The notes: generated from the letters alone by a model not told the origin. Counted from the first letter of the stretch, positions 6,303-16,240 are shown. The stretch is 64,000 nt of DNA from Prevotella sp. (GCA_017651265.1 JAGCDO010000059.1:41249-105248), one strand, 5' to 3'. Program-made: numbers and translations.

Positions 6303-9113
6303 ATGAAACAGAAAAGACGTTGGTTTCTTGCAGTCGTTTGCTGTGTGATGAACAGTGCTTTGTGGGCCCAGTCAAATGTATTACAAGACACGCTGCGCTA
6401 TGAGGTCAACCCGTTGCAGGTGCGACAGCACTTCGATGGCTGGGGCGTATCGTTGTGCTGGTGGGCAGGACAATGCGGCAAGTGGGATGACGAGAAGATA
6501 GATGAGATTGTCACCTGGCTCGTCAGTCCTGAAGGTCTTAACTATAATCATTTCCGTTATAACATCGGTGGAGGTGATGATCCCTTGAACCGTCATTGCA
6601 CTCCCCACCACATGGGGCGTGGAAAAGGGTTGCGGGCCGAGATGGAAGGATTCAAGGATTCCCTCGATGATGTTTACCATTGGGACAGAGATGCAGCCCA
6701 ACGTAAGATAATGCTGAAGATTAAGGAGAAGCGACCAGATGCCGTATTCGAGGCTTTCAGTAACTCTTGTCCTTACTATATGACCTATAGCGGCTGTGTT
6801 GGCGGTCATGAAGACGGTGGTAAGGATAACCTCCGCCCGGAGTATTATGAGGCGTTTGCCCACTATCTGGTAGATGTGTGCAAGCATTATAAGGATACAT
6901 ACGGCATTGAGTTCAAGACATTGGCACCTTTCAACGAGTCGGCTGCCAACTACTGGCACGCCAATGGCTCACAAGAAGGCTGTCATTTCGACTACGAGTC
7001 GCAAATCAAGTTCATCCAAGTGCTTGAGCCCATTCTCCGTCAGTCGGGTTTGAATACCGTCATCTCTGCCGCCGATGAGACCAATGTGGGGCAGGCCATT
7101 GCAGGACTGAACCGTTATGTCTCGGCAGGCATTGACAAACACATCGGTCAGTGGAACACCCATACCTATGGAGGAAACAATGAAGAACGAATACGCTATG
7201 GAGAACTGGCCCGTAAGACCGGCAAACACCTTTGGATGAGTGAAACAGGAGCAGGTGGCAATGGAATAGCCGGGAACCTCAGTCTGACACAACGCCTCTT
7301 TGACGATATGCGTTACATTCAGCCGGAGGCCTGGATAGACTGGCAATATATGGAAGAGGCCAACGATCAATGGTGTACCATCCGTGGTAGCTTTGCCAAT
7401 CAGACATACGCGAAGGTGAAGAACTACTATGTACGACAGCAGTGTTCACGTTTCATCAAGCCAGGTTATACCATTATCACCTCCGATTGTAGGCAGTCGT
7501 TGGCTGCCCTCAATGCCCATTGTGACACATTAGTGGTGGTTGTTCTGAACCAAGGTAAGGCGAACACCCATGATATCGATCTATCCTATTTCCCCAACTA
7601 TATAAGTAGCATCAGCGCCTATCGTACTTCTGAGAACGAGAATCTTGCCGATGCAGCCAACAGTGTCGCACTTAATGAGAGTCATCTCTTCGTCGATATG
7701 CCTTCACAGAGTATTACCACCTTGGTGATTCACTTTGATGATACCCATGCTGTGACTGCAAAGATGGATAGGAGTCTGGCTAAAAAGACCGACGGGAAGC
7801 CAAGACTTGTGGTGTGTACAGACATTGCCCCAGCAGATGTTGAGCCAGACGACATGGAATCGATGGTCAGACTGATGTCCTATGCCGACCAGTTCGAGAT
7901 CGAGGCTCTTATCACCACGGTGGGATGGAACTGCGATCCCTATCCTGTTGAATGGGCGAATTATCTGCAGCGGGTGATTGATGCCTACCGAAAGGATGTA
8001 CCGAAGCTGATGAAACGCTCAGGACAGCGCGTTTTTCTCTCGTTAGAGAAAGAAAATGGAACGCAGCGCATTGGCTATTGGCCCAGTGCCGACTATCTCA
8101 AGAGTCGTGCCGTCATGGGTAGTGTGCATGGTGGAATCAAGGTGATAGGCGAGGGCAATGATTCGCAGGGCAGCGACTTACTCATCCGTTTGGCCGATGA
8201 AGACGACCCCCGACCGATCTATGTGGCAGCATGGGGTGGGGCGAACACCTTGGCCCAGGCTATCTGGCGGGTAAAGCAGACTCGTTCGCCAGAGGAACTG
8301 AAACGATTCGTGCAGAAGTTCCGTATCTATACCATTACCGATCAGGATATGCAGTACAATATGCGTATGAATCGTGCCTATAGCTCTCATCAATGGCTGC
8401 GACAAGTCTTTCCATACGACCTTCAGTTCGTTTGGGATGAGGGTACGTGGCAGGAACAATGCGAGTTGGGTAAGCAAAACTGGCAGCTGCATAAGAATCA
8501 TATCCAGGGAAAAGGTGCATTGGGAAAGGAGTATCCCGACTACAAATGGGGAGTGGAAGGCGATACATCCAGTTTCCTCTATGTGTTACCTAACGGACTC
8601 AATGATCCTGAAGATCCAAGACAGGCTGGATGGGCGGGTTATCATGAACGCGGACTTTGTGCTGATTCGCTCACAACAGCCTGGACCAGTTGGCAAGAGC
8701 CTGTTTACAGTACTTCCGTTGCCTACAAGAGACGCTTCTATCCCGATGAAATCGCCGATTTTATGGCTCGTATGCAGTGGGCTGACGAAGGTAAAGGAAA
8801 CAGAAATCCAAAGGTAATCGTAAACAACAGTAAAGGACTTCAGCCTCTTGTCATCCATGCGAAAGCAGGATCGACCGTACGACTTAATGCCTCGAAATCG
8901 AAGGATCCCGATGGAGATGCCCTTTCTTTCCATTGGTGGCAGCAACCTGAGATCGGGAAGACGAAAGTGACGATCAATCCTTCTGATGGACCTAAAGTGT
9001 CGATACAGATTCCTGATTCCATCGGTGATACCATTCATCTTGTTTGTGAAGTACACGACAACGGACCATTCCATCTGGTGTCGTATCGTAGAATTATCAT
9101 ATATATCGAATAG
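6303..9113 (+). CDS. Secreted GH30 glycosidase fused to a DUF1593 domain
   Basis: About 936 residues. A signal peptide ends near ALWAQ. Residues 25-490 form a GH30 barrel and side beta domain resembling endo-beta-1,6-galactanases: the acid/base Glu is E212 in LAPFNES and the nucleophile E314 in WMSETGAGG. Residues about 500-770 form a DUF1593 (nucleoside-hydrolase-like) domain, with the acidic DIAPADVEPDDMESMVRL motif at its start and VAAWGGANTLAQA inside. The last 150 residues are an Ig-like C-terminal domain as seen in DUF1593 proteins (DASKSKDPDGDALSFHWW-like). The frame extends upstream through array B to a TTG, but the signal peptide places the start at 6303. It probably attacks a plant galactan-type polymer outside the cell; the DUF1593 substrate is unknown. 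A glycosylase-like gene follows after 19 bases. Confidence 0.85.
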   Translation: MKQKRRWFLAVVCCVMNSALWAQSNVLQDTLRYEVNPLQVRQHFDGWGVSLCWWAGQCGKWDDEKIDEIVTWLVSPEGLNYNHFRYNIGGGDDPLNRHCTPHHMGRGKGLRAEMEGFKDSLDDVYHWDRDAAQRKIMLKIKEKRPDAVFEAFSNSCPYYMTYSGCVGGHEDGGKDNLRPEYYEAFAHYLVDVCKHYKDTYGIEFKTLAPFNESAANYWHANGSQEGCHFDYESQIKFIQVLEPILRQSGLNTVISAADETNVGQAIAGLNRYVSAGIDKHIGQWNTHTYGGNNEERIRYGELARKTGKHLWMSETGAGGNGIAGNLSLTQRLFDDMRYIQPEAWIDWQYMEEANDQWCTIRGSFANQTYAKVKNYYVRQQCSRFIKPGYTIITSDCRQSLAALNAHCDTLVVVVLNQGKANTHDIDLSYFPNYISSISAYRTSENENLADAANSVALNESHLFVDMPSQSITTLVIHFDDTHAVTAKMDRSLAKKTDGKPRLVVCTDIAPADVEPDDMESMVRLMSYADQFEIEALITTVGWNCDPYPVEWANYLQRVIDAYRKDVPKLMKRSGQRVFLSLEKENGTQRIGYWPSADYLKSRAVMGSVHGGIKVIGEGNDSQGSDLLIRLADEDDPRPIYVAAWGGANTLAQAIWRVKQTRSPEELKRFVQKFRIYTITDQDMQYNMRMNRAYSSHQWLRQVFPYDLQFVWDEGTWQEQCELGKQNWQLHKNHIQGKGALGKEYPDYKWGVEGDTSSFLYVLPNGLNDPEDPRQAGWAGYHERGLCADSLTTAWTSWQEPVYSTSVAYKRRFYPDEIADFMARMQWADEGKGNRNPKVIVNNSKGLQPLVIHAKAGSTVRLNASKSKDPDGDALSFHWWQQPEIGKTKVTINPSDGPKVSIQIPDSIGDTIHLVCEVHDNGPFHLVSYRRIIIYIE

Positions 9114-9132
9114 ACAATAGGAGGAAACAGTA

Positions 9133-9714
9133 ATGAACCAAGCAGACAAGGTGGAAATCCACCCCTTTGAACCCTTCCTGCCCGACGGAGCGAAACTGCT
9201 GATGCTGGGTACGTTTCCTCCTGCAGAGAAGCGGTGGTCGATGCCTTTCTTTTACCCGAACTTCACCAATGACATGTGGCGCATTGTGGGATATTGTTTC
9301 TTTGGCGATAAGCTGCATTTCGTGGAAGACGATGGGAGGCACTATCGGTTGGAGGAGCTTAAGGAGTTTCTCACTTCCCATGGCATTGCCCTGTATGATA
9401 CTTGCACACAAATCATCCGGACAAAGAACACAGCCAGCGACAAGGATCTGAAGGTGGTGCAGCAGACCGATATTAAAAGTATGCTGAGGCGCTTGCCGAA
9501 ATGCACAACCATCGTCACGGCAGGTCAGCTGGCCACTTCACTTTGCGCCCAGCAGATGGGCGTGGAGGAGCCTAAGGTGGGAACTTTCGTCGCCATAGAC
9601 TTTGAAGGACGAGCGTTGCGACTATACCGTATGCCGAGTTCATCACGTGCTTATCCGATGAGTATAGAGAAGAAGGCAGCGTTCTATCAGACGGTTTTCG
9701 ACTCGTTAGTATGA
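9133..9714 (+). CDS. Uracil-DNA-glycosylase-superfamily protein
   Basis: A 193-residue cytoplasmic protein. The N-terminal motif LMLGTFPPAEKRWSMPFFYP and the following NDMWRI correspond to the water-activating and base-pocket motifs of the UDG fold, and the C-terminal RMPSSSRAYPM matches the position of the leucine-loop motif (typically LPSTSPAN). Such proteins excise uracil or other lesions from DNA; some members of this Bacteroidota subgroup are annotated only as UDG-family, and activity is not proven. The gene starts 19 bases after the GH30 gene with a good AGGAGGA-like site at 9119-9125, so it is read as part of the same transcript despite the unrelated function. Confidence 0.75.
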   Translation: MNQADKVEIHPFEPFLPDGAKLLMLGTFPPAEKRWSMPFFYPNFTNDMWRIVGYCFFGDKLHFVEDDGRHYRLEELKEFLTSHGIALYDTCTQIIRTKNTASDKDLKVVQQTDIKSMLRRLPKCTTIVTAGQLATSLCAQQMGVEEPKVGTFVAIDFEGRALRLYRMPSSSRAYPMSIEKKAAFYQTVFDSLV

Positions 9715-9764
9715 TCCATGTGTATTTTCTTTGTCTTGATAAGTGAAATATGTAATAAAAGTTG

Positions 9765-9772
9765 TATCTTTG
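9765..9772 (+). promoter_or_regulatory. Promoter -7 box for the GH97 gene
   Basis: TATCTTTG matches TAnnTTTG and lies 25 bases before the ATG of the GH97 gene. Confidence 0.7.
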
Positions 9773-9797
9773 TCCCATCATTTAAAACCAAAAACCC

Positions 9798-11804
9798 ATG
9801 AAGAGACTATTCGCTATTGCAGCGGCTTTACTGACAACCATCTCATTGATGGCAGAGACAAGAACCTGGCCTTCGTCGAACGGACGACTGGCACTGACAG
9901 TTAGTGATGATGGTGGAATAGCCACCTACAGCGTAGAATATGATGGTGTACAGGTAATGGCACCATCGCGCTTGGGCTTTGAGGCCGATTTCGGGGATTT
10001 CACAAAAGACCTGAAGATGGGCGAATCAAAGATGGAGTTCAGGGATGTCACCTTTTATGCCATACCGCCGTATTTGAAGAAGTCGGAAATCAAGAAGAAT
10101 GCAGAACGTTTCACCGTAGAGTTCACGAATGCCAGGAAGCAGCTGATGAAGGTGGTGTTCCAGATAACCAACAACAGCGTGGCTTACTGTTATGAGATTC
10201 CTCGACCTAGCGAGAATCCTAAGTGTGCCGTTATCCGTCGCGAGGTTTCTTCATTCAACTTCCCCGAAGGCACCAGCACCTTCCTTTGTCCGCAGATTGG
10301 TCCTATGACTGGCTGGGAGCGCACTAAGCCCAGCTACGAAGAGGATTATAAGGCGGATGCGCCGATGACCGATCGTTCGCGTTTCGGACAGGGATATACT
10401 TTCCCTTGTCTGTTCCGTGTGCCAGTGACTATTGAGAGTAAAGGTGGAAAGAAAGCGAAGACTGCTGACACCTTCAATGCTTGGGTACTGGTTAGCGAGG
10501 TGGGCGTTGATGGTAGCTATGTGGGTTCACATCTGAGCGACTATCAGTCGGAAACGGGTTATACCATTGCTTTCCCGCAGGCTGGTGAAAACAATGGAAA
10601 TGGAACGCCGTTTGCGGGCATTCCTCTTCCTTATACCACTCCGTGGCGTACCATCGTTGTTGGTGCCTCCCTGAAACCGATTGTAGAGGATATGACGGGT
10701 ATAGGACTGGTGTCGGAGAAGTACAAAGCCTCACAGGAATACAAGCCGGGTAGATACACTTGGTCATGGCTCGTGTGGCAGGATGAATCCATTAACTACG
10801 ACGATCAGGTGCAGTTCATCGATCTTGCTGCAGCCATGAACTTCGAATACTGTCTTGTGGATAACTGGTGGGATCAGCGTATCGGTCGTGACAGAATAGA
10901 GGAACTGTCGAAATATGCACAGTCGAAAGGTGTTTCACTGATGTTGTGGTATAACTCCAATGGTTATGAGAATGATGCCCCACAGACGCCACGCGACTGT
11001 TTGTCAACGGCTATTGCCCGCGACAAGGAGATGGCTTGGCTTCAGAAGATTGGCGTGAAGGGCATCAAGGTGGATTTCTTTGGTGGCGACAAGCAGCCCA
11101 CGATGCAGCTCTATGAGGACATCCTGTATGATGCAAACCGTTATGGTCTGCAGGTCATCTTCCACGGTTGCACCATGCCTCGTGGCTGGGAGCTGATGTA
11201 TCCCAACTATGTGGCCTCCGAAGCTGTGCTTGCTTCAGAGAATGTGTTCTTCTCTGAGGGCCATGCCAAAGGCGAGGCTTTCGAACTTTGTCTGCATCCC
11301 TTTATCCGTAATGCCGCAGGACCGATGGATTGGGGAGGCACTATCATGAACAAATACCTGTCGAGAGATAATAAGAGCAGGCATCGCCGATACACTACTG
11401 ATATCTTTGAGATGGCTGTAGCCATTGTTACACAGACTCCCATACAGTGTATTGCCATCCAACCCAATAACCTGAAGGAACTGCCGCAGTTCGAGCTTGA
11501 CTTCCTGAAGAAGGTTCCTACAACGTGGAACAACACCCGTTTCCTTGACGGCTATCCTGGAAAGTACGTGGTACTAGCTCGTCAGCATGGTGATAACTGG
11601 TATGTGGCTGGTCTGAATGCTGAGTCGCAGGCTAAGACACTGACCATTAAGATGCCTGAATGGAAAGGTAAGACCGTTAACTACTATGTGGACGATGCTC
11701 TTGAAGGTCCGCAACTGCGTCAGCTGAAGTTCGACAAGACAGGTCAGGCGAAGGCTACGATACAGCCTAATGGCGGTATCATCCTGACAGATATGGCACC
11801 TTAA
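9798..11804 (+). CDS. GH97 glycoside hydrolase, retaining type
   Basis: A 668-residue secreted enzyme with signal peptide MKRLFAIAAALLTTISLMAE. The N-terminal beta-super-sandwich (about 20-290) is followed by the catalytic barrel with YTWSWLVWQDES, VDNWWDQRIG and GVKGIKVDFFGGDKQ. D426 in KVDFF aligns with the nucleophile of retaining GH97 alpha-galactosidases, while the inverting SusB-type enzymes carry a different sequence here and a Glu in the HEA segment, where this protein reads FHGCTMPRG. An alpha-galactosidase-like, retaining activity is therefore more likely than the SusB alpha-glucosidase role. The C-terminal beta domain is complete. It sits between a GH30 gene and a peptidase gene; no SusC/SusD pair is nearby. 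Confidence 0.9.
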   Translation: MKRLFAIAAALLTTISLMAETRTWPSSNGRLALTVSDDGGIATYSVEYDGVQVMAPSRLGFEADFGDFTKDLKMGESKMEFRDVTFYAIPPYLKKSEIKKNAERFTVEFTNARKQLMKVVFQITNNSVAYCYEIPRPSENPKCAVIRREVSSFNFPEGTSTFLCPQIGPMTGWERTKPSYEEDYKADAPMTDRSRFGQGYTFPCLFRVPVTIESKGGKKAKTADTFNAWVLVSEVGVDGSYVGSHLSDYQSETGYTIAFPQAGENNGNGTPFAGIPLPYTTPWRTIVVGASLKPIVEDMTGIGLVSEKYKASQEYKPGRYTWSWLVWQDESINYDDQVQFIDLAAAMNFEYCLVDNWWDQRIGRDRIEELSKYAQSKGVSLMLWYNSNGYENDAPQTPRDCLSTAIARDKEMAWLQKIGVKGIKVDFFGGDKQPTMQLYEDILYDANRYGLQVIFHGCTMPRGWELMYPNYVASEAVLASENVFFSEGHAKGEAFELCLHPFIRNAAGPMDWGGTIMNKYLSRDNKSRHRRYTTDIFEMAVAIVTQTPIQCIAIQPNNLKELPQFELDFLKKVPTTWNNTRFLDGYPGKYVVLARQHGDNWYVAGLNAESQAKTLTIKMPEWKGKTVNYYVDDALEGPQLRQLKFDKTGQAKATIQPNGGIILTDMAP

Positions 11805-11858
11805 TAAGTATTGGCAAACGAACCATCATAGCGAACTAAAAACTAAAAACCCGATAAC

Positions 11859-13994
11859 ATGAAGAAGAAACTGATGACATTAGGAATCTCGGCAGCAGTG
11901 CTGTCAACCTCCATGATGCAGCTCACCGCTTGTCAGGAGACCCAACGTGAAAACCCATTGCTGCTAGAGAGCACTCTACCCTTTGGTGCTCCCGACTTCA
12001 GTAAGATCAAACCGTCTGACTATCTGCCTGCCTTTGAGGTGGCTATCCAGCAGACAAAGGATGAGATTGCTCAGATTACAGAGAACAAGGATTCGGCTAC
12101 TTTCGAGAATACCATCCTTGCCTATGAGGAGAGTGGAAAGACTCTTGACCGCGTGACACGCACCTTCTTTGCTTTGGTAGAGGCTGATAAGACGCCTGAG
12201 ATTGGTGAGACAGAAAAGAAGGTGACGCCCATGCTGACGGATCTTGAGAATGAGATCTCATTCAACAAGGCCTTGTTTGAACGTATCCGACAAGTATATG
12301 AACGGGAACATGATTCTCTTCAGGGCGAAGACAAGAAGTTGCTGGAAGAGACTTACAAGGAGTTTGTAAGAAAAGGTGCCCTGTTGCCGGAAGACAAGAT
12401 GACACGGATGAAGGAAATCAACATGCGCATCTCTGATCTGCAGCAGCAATGGGGTGAGATGTTACCTGATGCCACCAATGATGCGGTGGTTTGGGTTGAC
12501 AGTAAAGAACAGTTGGCCGGACTTAGCGAGGCTGATATCGCCCAGTGTGCCAAGGATGCGGAGAGTCGTGGAAAGAAAGCACCTTATGCCATTGTCATCG
12601 TCAACACCACGCAGCAGGCTCCTTTGGCCAGTCTCGACAATCGTGAACTGCGCAAGAAGGTCTATGAGGCTTCTATCCATCGTGCTGACGGAACGGGTAA
12701 GTACAATACCTTCCCCATCGTGGTGGAGATTGCCAAACTCCGCGCTGAACAGGCTGAGATCATGGGTTATCCTAACTATGCTTCCTACTCGCTTGAGAAG
12801 ACCATGGCAAAGACCCCCGAGAATGTCTATGACTTCCTGATGAACCTGATTAAGGCCTATGTGCCCAAGGCTGATGCCGAGACAAAGGCCATCGAGGATT
12901 TTGCCCGTAAGAGTCAGGGTGCCGAATTCCAGTTGCAGGCCTACGACTATTTCTACTATTCTGCCAAGATGAAGAAGGAACTGCTTGATATCTCTGAGGA
13001 CGAGGTGAAGCCTTATTTCAATGTGGATAGCGTGCTCACCAATGGTGTGTTCTATGCAACCAATCGTGCCTATGGACTGACGTTCAAGGAACGTACCGAC
13101 ATCCCGACATACCATCCCGACATGAAAGTCTTTGAGGTGTTCGATAAGGATGGAAAGTCGAAAGCCCTTTTCTATTGCGATTATTTCCGTCGCCCCACCA
13201 AGCGCGGTGGTGCATGGATGGACGGCTTCCAGAAACAGAGTCGTCAGCGCCAGCAGCTGCCCATCATCTTCAATGTGTGCAACAACGCCAAGGCTCCTGA
13301 GGGACAGCCCTCATTGCTTACATGGGACGAGGTGACCACGATGTTCCATGAGTTCGGACATGCGCTGCATGGCATTCTTTCCGACTGTCAGTACAACAAA
13401 CTGAGCGGTACTTCTGTGGCTCGTGACTTCGTTGAAATGCCCTCACAGTTCAACGAGTCGTTTGCTGCTATCCCAGAAGTGTTCGATAATTATGCCCGTC
13501 ATTACAAGACTGGAGAGCCCATGCCTGCCGATCTGAAGGAGCGTATGCTGAAGAGCATCAATTTCCAACCGTGCTATGCCTTGGGTGAGAATCTCGCTGC
13601 CACCTGTGTCGATCTGGCTTGGCACATGCTTTCATCGAAGGATATCCCAACGGCTGAAAAGGCTATTGAGTTCGAGACAGAATCGTTGCGTAAGGTAGGA
13701 CTTCTGAATCCTTTTATTCCAATTCCGCCACGTTATCACACTAGTTACTTCAATCATGTGTGGGGTGGTGGTTATGCAGCAGGTTACTATAGTTATCTGT
13801 GGACCGAGGTGCTGGCAGATAATATTGCCGACGTCTTTGCAAAGCGTGGTCCGCTGCTTCCTAAAACAGGACAGGATTTCCGCGATAAGATCTTAAGTCG
13901 GGGTAACACAGGCGACCTGATGCAGATGTTTACTGATTTTACTGGAATGAAGAGTCCCGATGTTTCCAGCTTACTCAGGGCAAGGGGATTATAA
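11859..13994 (+). CDS. dcp: M3-family peptidyl-dipeptidase lipoprotein
   Basis: A 711-residue zinc peptidase of family M3 (Dcp/oligopeptidase A type), which removes C-terminal dipeptides or cuts short peptides. The zinc motif HEFGH spans H497 to H501, with E498 catalytic; the third ligand should lie in FNESFAAIP about 27 residues on. The N-terminus MKKKLMTLGISAAVLS leads to a lipobox LTAC, so it is probably a lipoprotein anchored in the periplasm or outer membrane, as in other Bacteroidota Dcp proteins. The rest is the helical M3 fold. It begins 54 bases after the GH97 stop and is followed 18 bases later by the SH3 gene, so the three could share a transcript. Confidence 0.92.
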   Translation: MKKKLMTLGISAAVLSTSMMQLTACQETQRENPLLLESTLPFGAPDFSKIKPSDYLPAFEVAIQQTKDEIAQITENKDSATFENTILAYEESGKTLDRVTRTFFALVEADKTPEIGETEKKVTPMLTDLENEISFNKALFERIRQVYEREHDSLQGEDKKLLEETYKEFVRKGALLPEDKMTRMKEINMRISDLQQQWGEMLPDATNDAVVWVDSKEQLAGLSEADIAQCAKDAESRGKKAPYAIVIVNTTQQAPLASLDNRELRKKVYEASIHRADGTGKYNTFPIVVEIAKLRAEQAEIMGYPNYASYSLEKTMAKTPENVYDFLMNLIKAYVPKADAETKAIEDFARKSQGAEFQLQAYDYFYYSAKMKKELLDISEDEVKPYFNVDSVLTNGVFYATNRAYGLTFKERTDIPTYHPDMKVFEVFDKDGKSKALFYCDYFRRPTKRGGAWMDGFQKQSRQRQQLPIIFNVCNNAKAPEGQPSLLTWDEVTTMFHEFGHALHGILSDCQYNKLSGTSVARDFVEMPSQFNESFAAIPEVFDNYARHYKTGEPMPADLKERMLKSINFQPCYALGENLAATCVDLAWHMLSSKDIPTAEKAIEFETESLRKVGLLNPFIPIPPRYHTSYFNHVWGGGYAAGYYSYLWTEVLADNIADVFAKRGPLLPKTGQDFRDKILSRGNTGDLMQMFTDFTGMKSPDVSSLLRARGL

Positions 13995-14012
13995 TATATA
14001 TTTATAATAGGT

Positions 14013-15236
14013 ATGAAAAAACGTGTATACTGCCTGATGGCAATGATGGTGATGCTAAGCACTGCCATGGCGCAGAAACTGGTTCTCGTTGGTCGTTACG
14101 GTAAAGTCTGGAAGACGGAAAGTGTGTCTAACAAGAATAAGCCTAATGGTAACATGTTCCGACTTCGTCAGGATGTGCAGCGCACCGATCTGCCTCGAGT
14201 GCCTGAGACCGAAGGCTTGGAGTTGTATATCTCGGAACCGATAGATATGGGATGGCTGGGGTTCTATAGACTGCCGACAAGTGACGATAACTATAACTTT
14301 GTGGTGGTGATTTATAATAACGACCTGAAGCCGATACATGTGCTGAACCTGTGTGATATAGCCAACAACCGCTATTGCGAGGTGCAGGATGTGCGTTGGG
14401 ATGCCGATAACCACAACCTGCTGTTCAATATGGCTTGTCCGAGTTATGCTGAGTTGATTAACGGTAAAGGCAGTAAACTTTATTGTTATAGCGTAGCCGA
14501 CCAGCGTATTGTCTGGGAAACGGATTATCTGGTAAGCAATGATATCTTCATCCTCAATGATAAATATGTGTTCTGCTCGTATGGCTTTACCTCGGAGAAG
14601 AAGTTCCTGTATATGCTCGACAAGCTGACGGGTAAGGTATATAGTAAGCTTCCCATGGTGTATAAGGTGGAGTATATGGAGCTGCAGGAGGTGAACGGTA
14701 AGGAGATGCTCTATGTTGTTGATTACAATGACAATCTCTATACTTACAACATCAGTAAAGGACAGACTGCTGCGAAAAGCAGCGGCGTGCAGAAACCGAA
14801 AGTGTTTACAGTGGTCTATGCTACATCTAATGACGGTTTCCTGAATGTCAGGGCAGGGGCTTCAACCAAGTCGAAGGTCTTGACAAAGCTATATGGACAG
14901 ATGCATGGTCTTGGCTCTGGCGTATTACTGGAGAAGGGAAGCACATGGAGTAAGATCAGTGTGGATCGTGTGACAGGCTGGGTATATAATAAATACCTGG
15001 GATCTCAGAACTGGTATGATGGCAGTGGCAAGACGGTCTTGATTGCCAATCGCAACAACATGCCTATCTATGGGGAGAACTATGTGGGTGAAGGCGATGA
15101 TCCAGTGTTCACCACTGTTCCTAAAGGAACTGTCATAGCCGACCAATATGATGAACATGGTGATTACTATGAACTGAAGACAGGGCATGATTATCTGTTC
15201 ATCAAGAAGAATGATGTGAGGATTGAGAAGAAATGA
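14013..15236 (+). CDS. Secreted protein with a bacterial SH3 domain
   Basis: A 407-residue protein with signal peptide MKKRVYCLMAMMVMLSTAMA. Residues 20-260 look like a beta-propeller-type or WD-like read-out of unknown family (KLYCYSVADQRIVWETDY, YMLDKLTGKVYSKLP suggest repeated beta blades). From about 270 there is an SH3_3 domain (GFLNVRAGASTKSKVLTKLY ... WSKISVDRVTGWVYNKYL), which commonly binds peptidoglycan, and a final 60-residue beta segment. Its stop overlaps the start of the LD-carboxypeptidase gene (ATGA), which points to a joint role in the cell wall, for example positioning or sensing during peptidoglycan turnover. That role is inferred from context only. Confidence 0.7.
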   Translation: MKKRVYCLMAMMVMLSTAMAQKLVLVGRYGKVWKTESVSNKNKPNGNMFRLRQDVQRTDLPRVPETEGLELYISEPIDMGWLGFYRLPTSDDNYNFVVVIYNNDLKPIHVLNLCDIANNRYCEVQDVRWDADNHNLLFNMACPSYAELINGKGSKLYCYSVADQRIVWETDYLVSNDIFILNDKYVFCSYGFTSEKKFLYMLDKLTGKVYSKLPMVYKVEYMELQEVNGKEMLYVVDYNDNLYTYNISKGQTAAKSSGVQKPKVFTVVYATSNDGFLNVRAGASTKSKVLTKLYGQMHGLGSGVLLEKGSTWSKISVDRVTGWVYNKYLGSQNWYDGSGKTVLIANRNNMPIYGENYVGEGDDPVFTTVPKGTVIADQYDEHGDYYELKTGHDYLFIKKNDVRIEKK

Positions 15237-16231
15237 GAAAGCAGGTAACCAGACTTCTCTTGATGGCATTGCTGACTTCATTCACTTTATGTGTTGAGGC
15301 TCAACAAAGGATAGTGATGCCTACGCCATTGAAGACTGGTGATACCATTGCTGTAATCTCTCCTTCGAGCGTTCCTGATTCTGCTACGGTGGCAAAAGGT
15401 TGCGCTACGCTTCGCTCATGGGGCTATGTGCCTGTGGTGGGAGCTCATGCGTTAAACAGTTATCATGGCTTTGCAGGAACGGCAGATGAACGGGCTGCAG
15501 ATTTGCTATGGGCCTTGAGGGAAACGTCCGTCAAGGCCATCATCTGTAGTCGAGGGGGTGATGGTGCCGTACAAGTACTACAGCGCATTCCCTTAAAGGA
15601 GTTCCGTGATCATCCAAAGTGGGTGATGGGGTTCAGTGATGTAACGGCTTTACATAGTGCTGAGGTAGCAGCGGGCGTGATGAGTATCCATAGTTCGATG
15701 TGTGACGGCATAGCCATGAGAGGGGAACGCGACTCGGTGAACATGATTCTTCGTAAGCTGTTACAAGGTGAGCTTCCTACTTATCAGGCACCTGCCCATC
15801 CCTTGAACCAACAAGGGGAGGCCACAGGAATACTCGTTGGTGGTAACTTCTCTGTGTTTTGCGGTTTGGCTGGTTCGGAATATGATTTCCTGAATCGGGC
15901 GGATGAGGGTCTGATACTCTTCATCGAAGATACTGATGAGTCGATGACAAAAGTTGACCGGATGCTACATCAGTTAGAGATCCGTGGTGTTCTCTCCAAG
16001 CTCAATGGCATCATTGTAGGACATTTCTCCAAATACAAATCTCCAGAGAATGGTTTTGCCGATATGTACGAGATGCTTCACGAGTACTTACAGCACTACC
16101 ATATCCCTGTCTGCTATGATTTCCCTGTTGGTCATCATAGCGGCAAGAACTATCCGATGGTGGAAGGTTGTAGGATAAATCTAAAAGTAGGTCAGGATGG
16201 TACGCTTATTCAGTTCGTACATCCTGAATGA
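15233..16231 (+). CDS. LD-carboxypeptidase (peptidase family S66)
   Basis: A 332-residue S66 peptidase that removes the terminal D-alanine from murein tetrapeptides in recycling. The signal-like N-terminus MRKQVTRLLLMALLTSFTLC with a following AQQ cleavage site suggests a periplasmic location, unlike the cytoplasmic E. coli LdcA. The nucleophile is S135 in GFSDVTAL; the Glu and His of the triad should be in LFIEDTDE and VGHHSGKNYP. KTGDTIAVISPSS near the N-terminus is also family-typical. The start overlaps the upstream SH3 gene by four bases, which implies translational coupling. It converges with the oxidoreductase gene, only nine bases away. Confidence 0.93.
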   Translation: MRKQVTRLLLMALLTSFTLCVEAQQRIVMPTPLKTGDTIAVISPSSVPDSATVAKGCATLRSWGYVPVVGAHALNSYHGFAGTADERAADLLWALRETSVKAIICSRGGDGAVQVLQRIPLKEFRDHPKWVMGFSDVTALHSAEVAAGVMSIHSSMCDGIAMRGERDSVNMILRKLLQGELPTYQAPAHPLNQQGEATGILVGGNFSVFCGLAGSEYDFLNRADEGLILFIEDTDESMTKVDRMLHQLEIRGVLSKLNGIIVGHFSKYKSPENGFADMYEMLHEYLQHYHIPVCYDFPVGHHSGKNYPMVEGCRINLKVGQDGTLIQFVHPE

Positions 16232-16240
16232 TGAGAGGAA

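Noticed and set aside
9798-11804. SusB (starch utilisation) assignment for the GH97 enzyme
   Set aside because: The active-site segments are of the retaining type, and no SusC/SusD genes are present.
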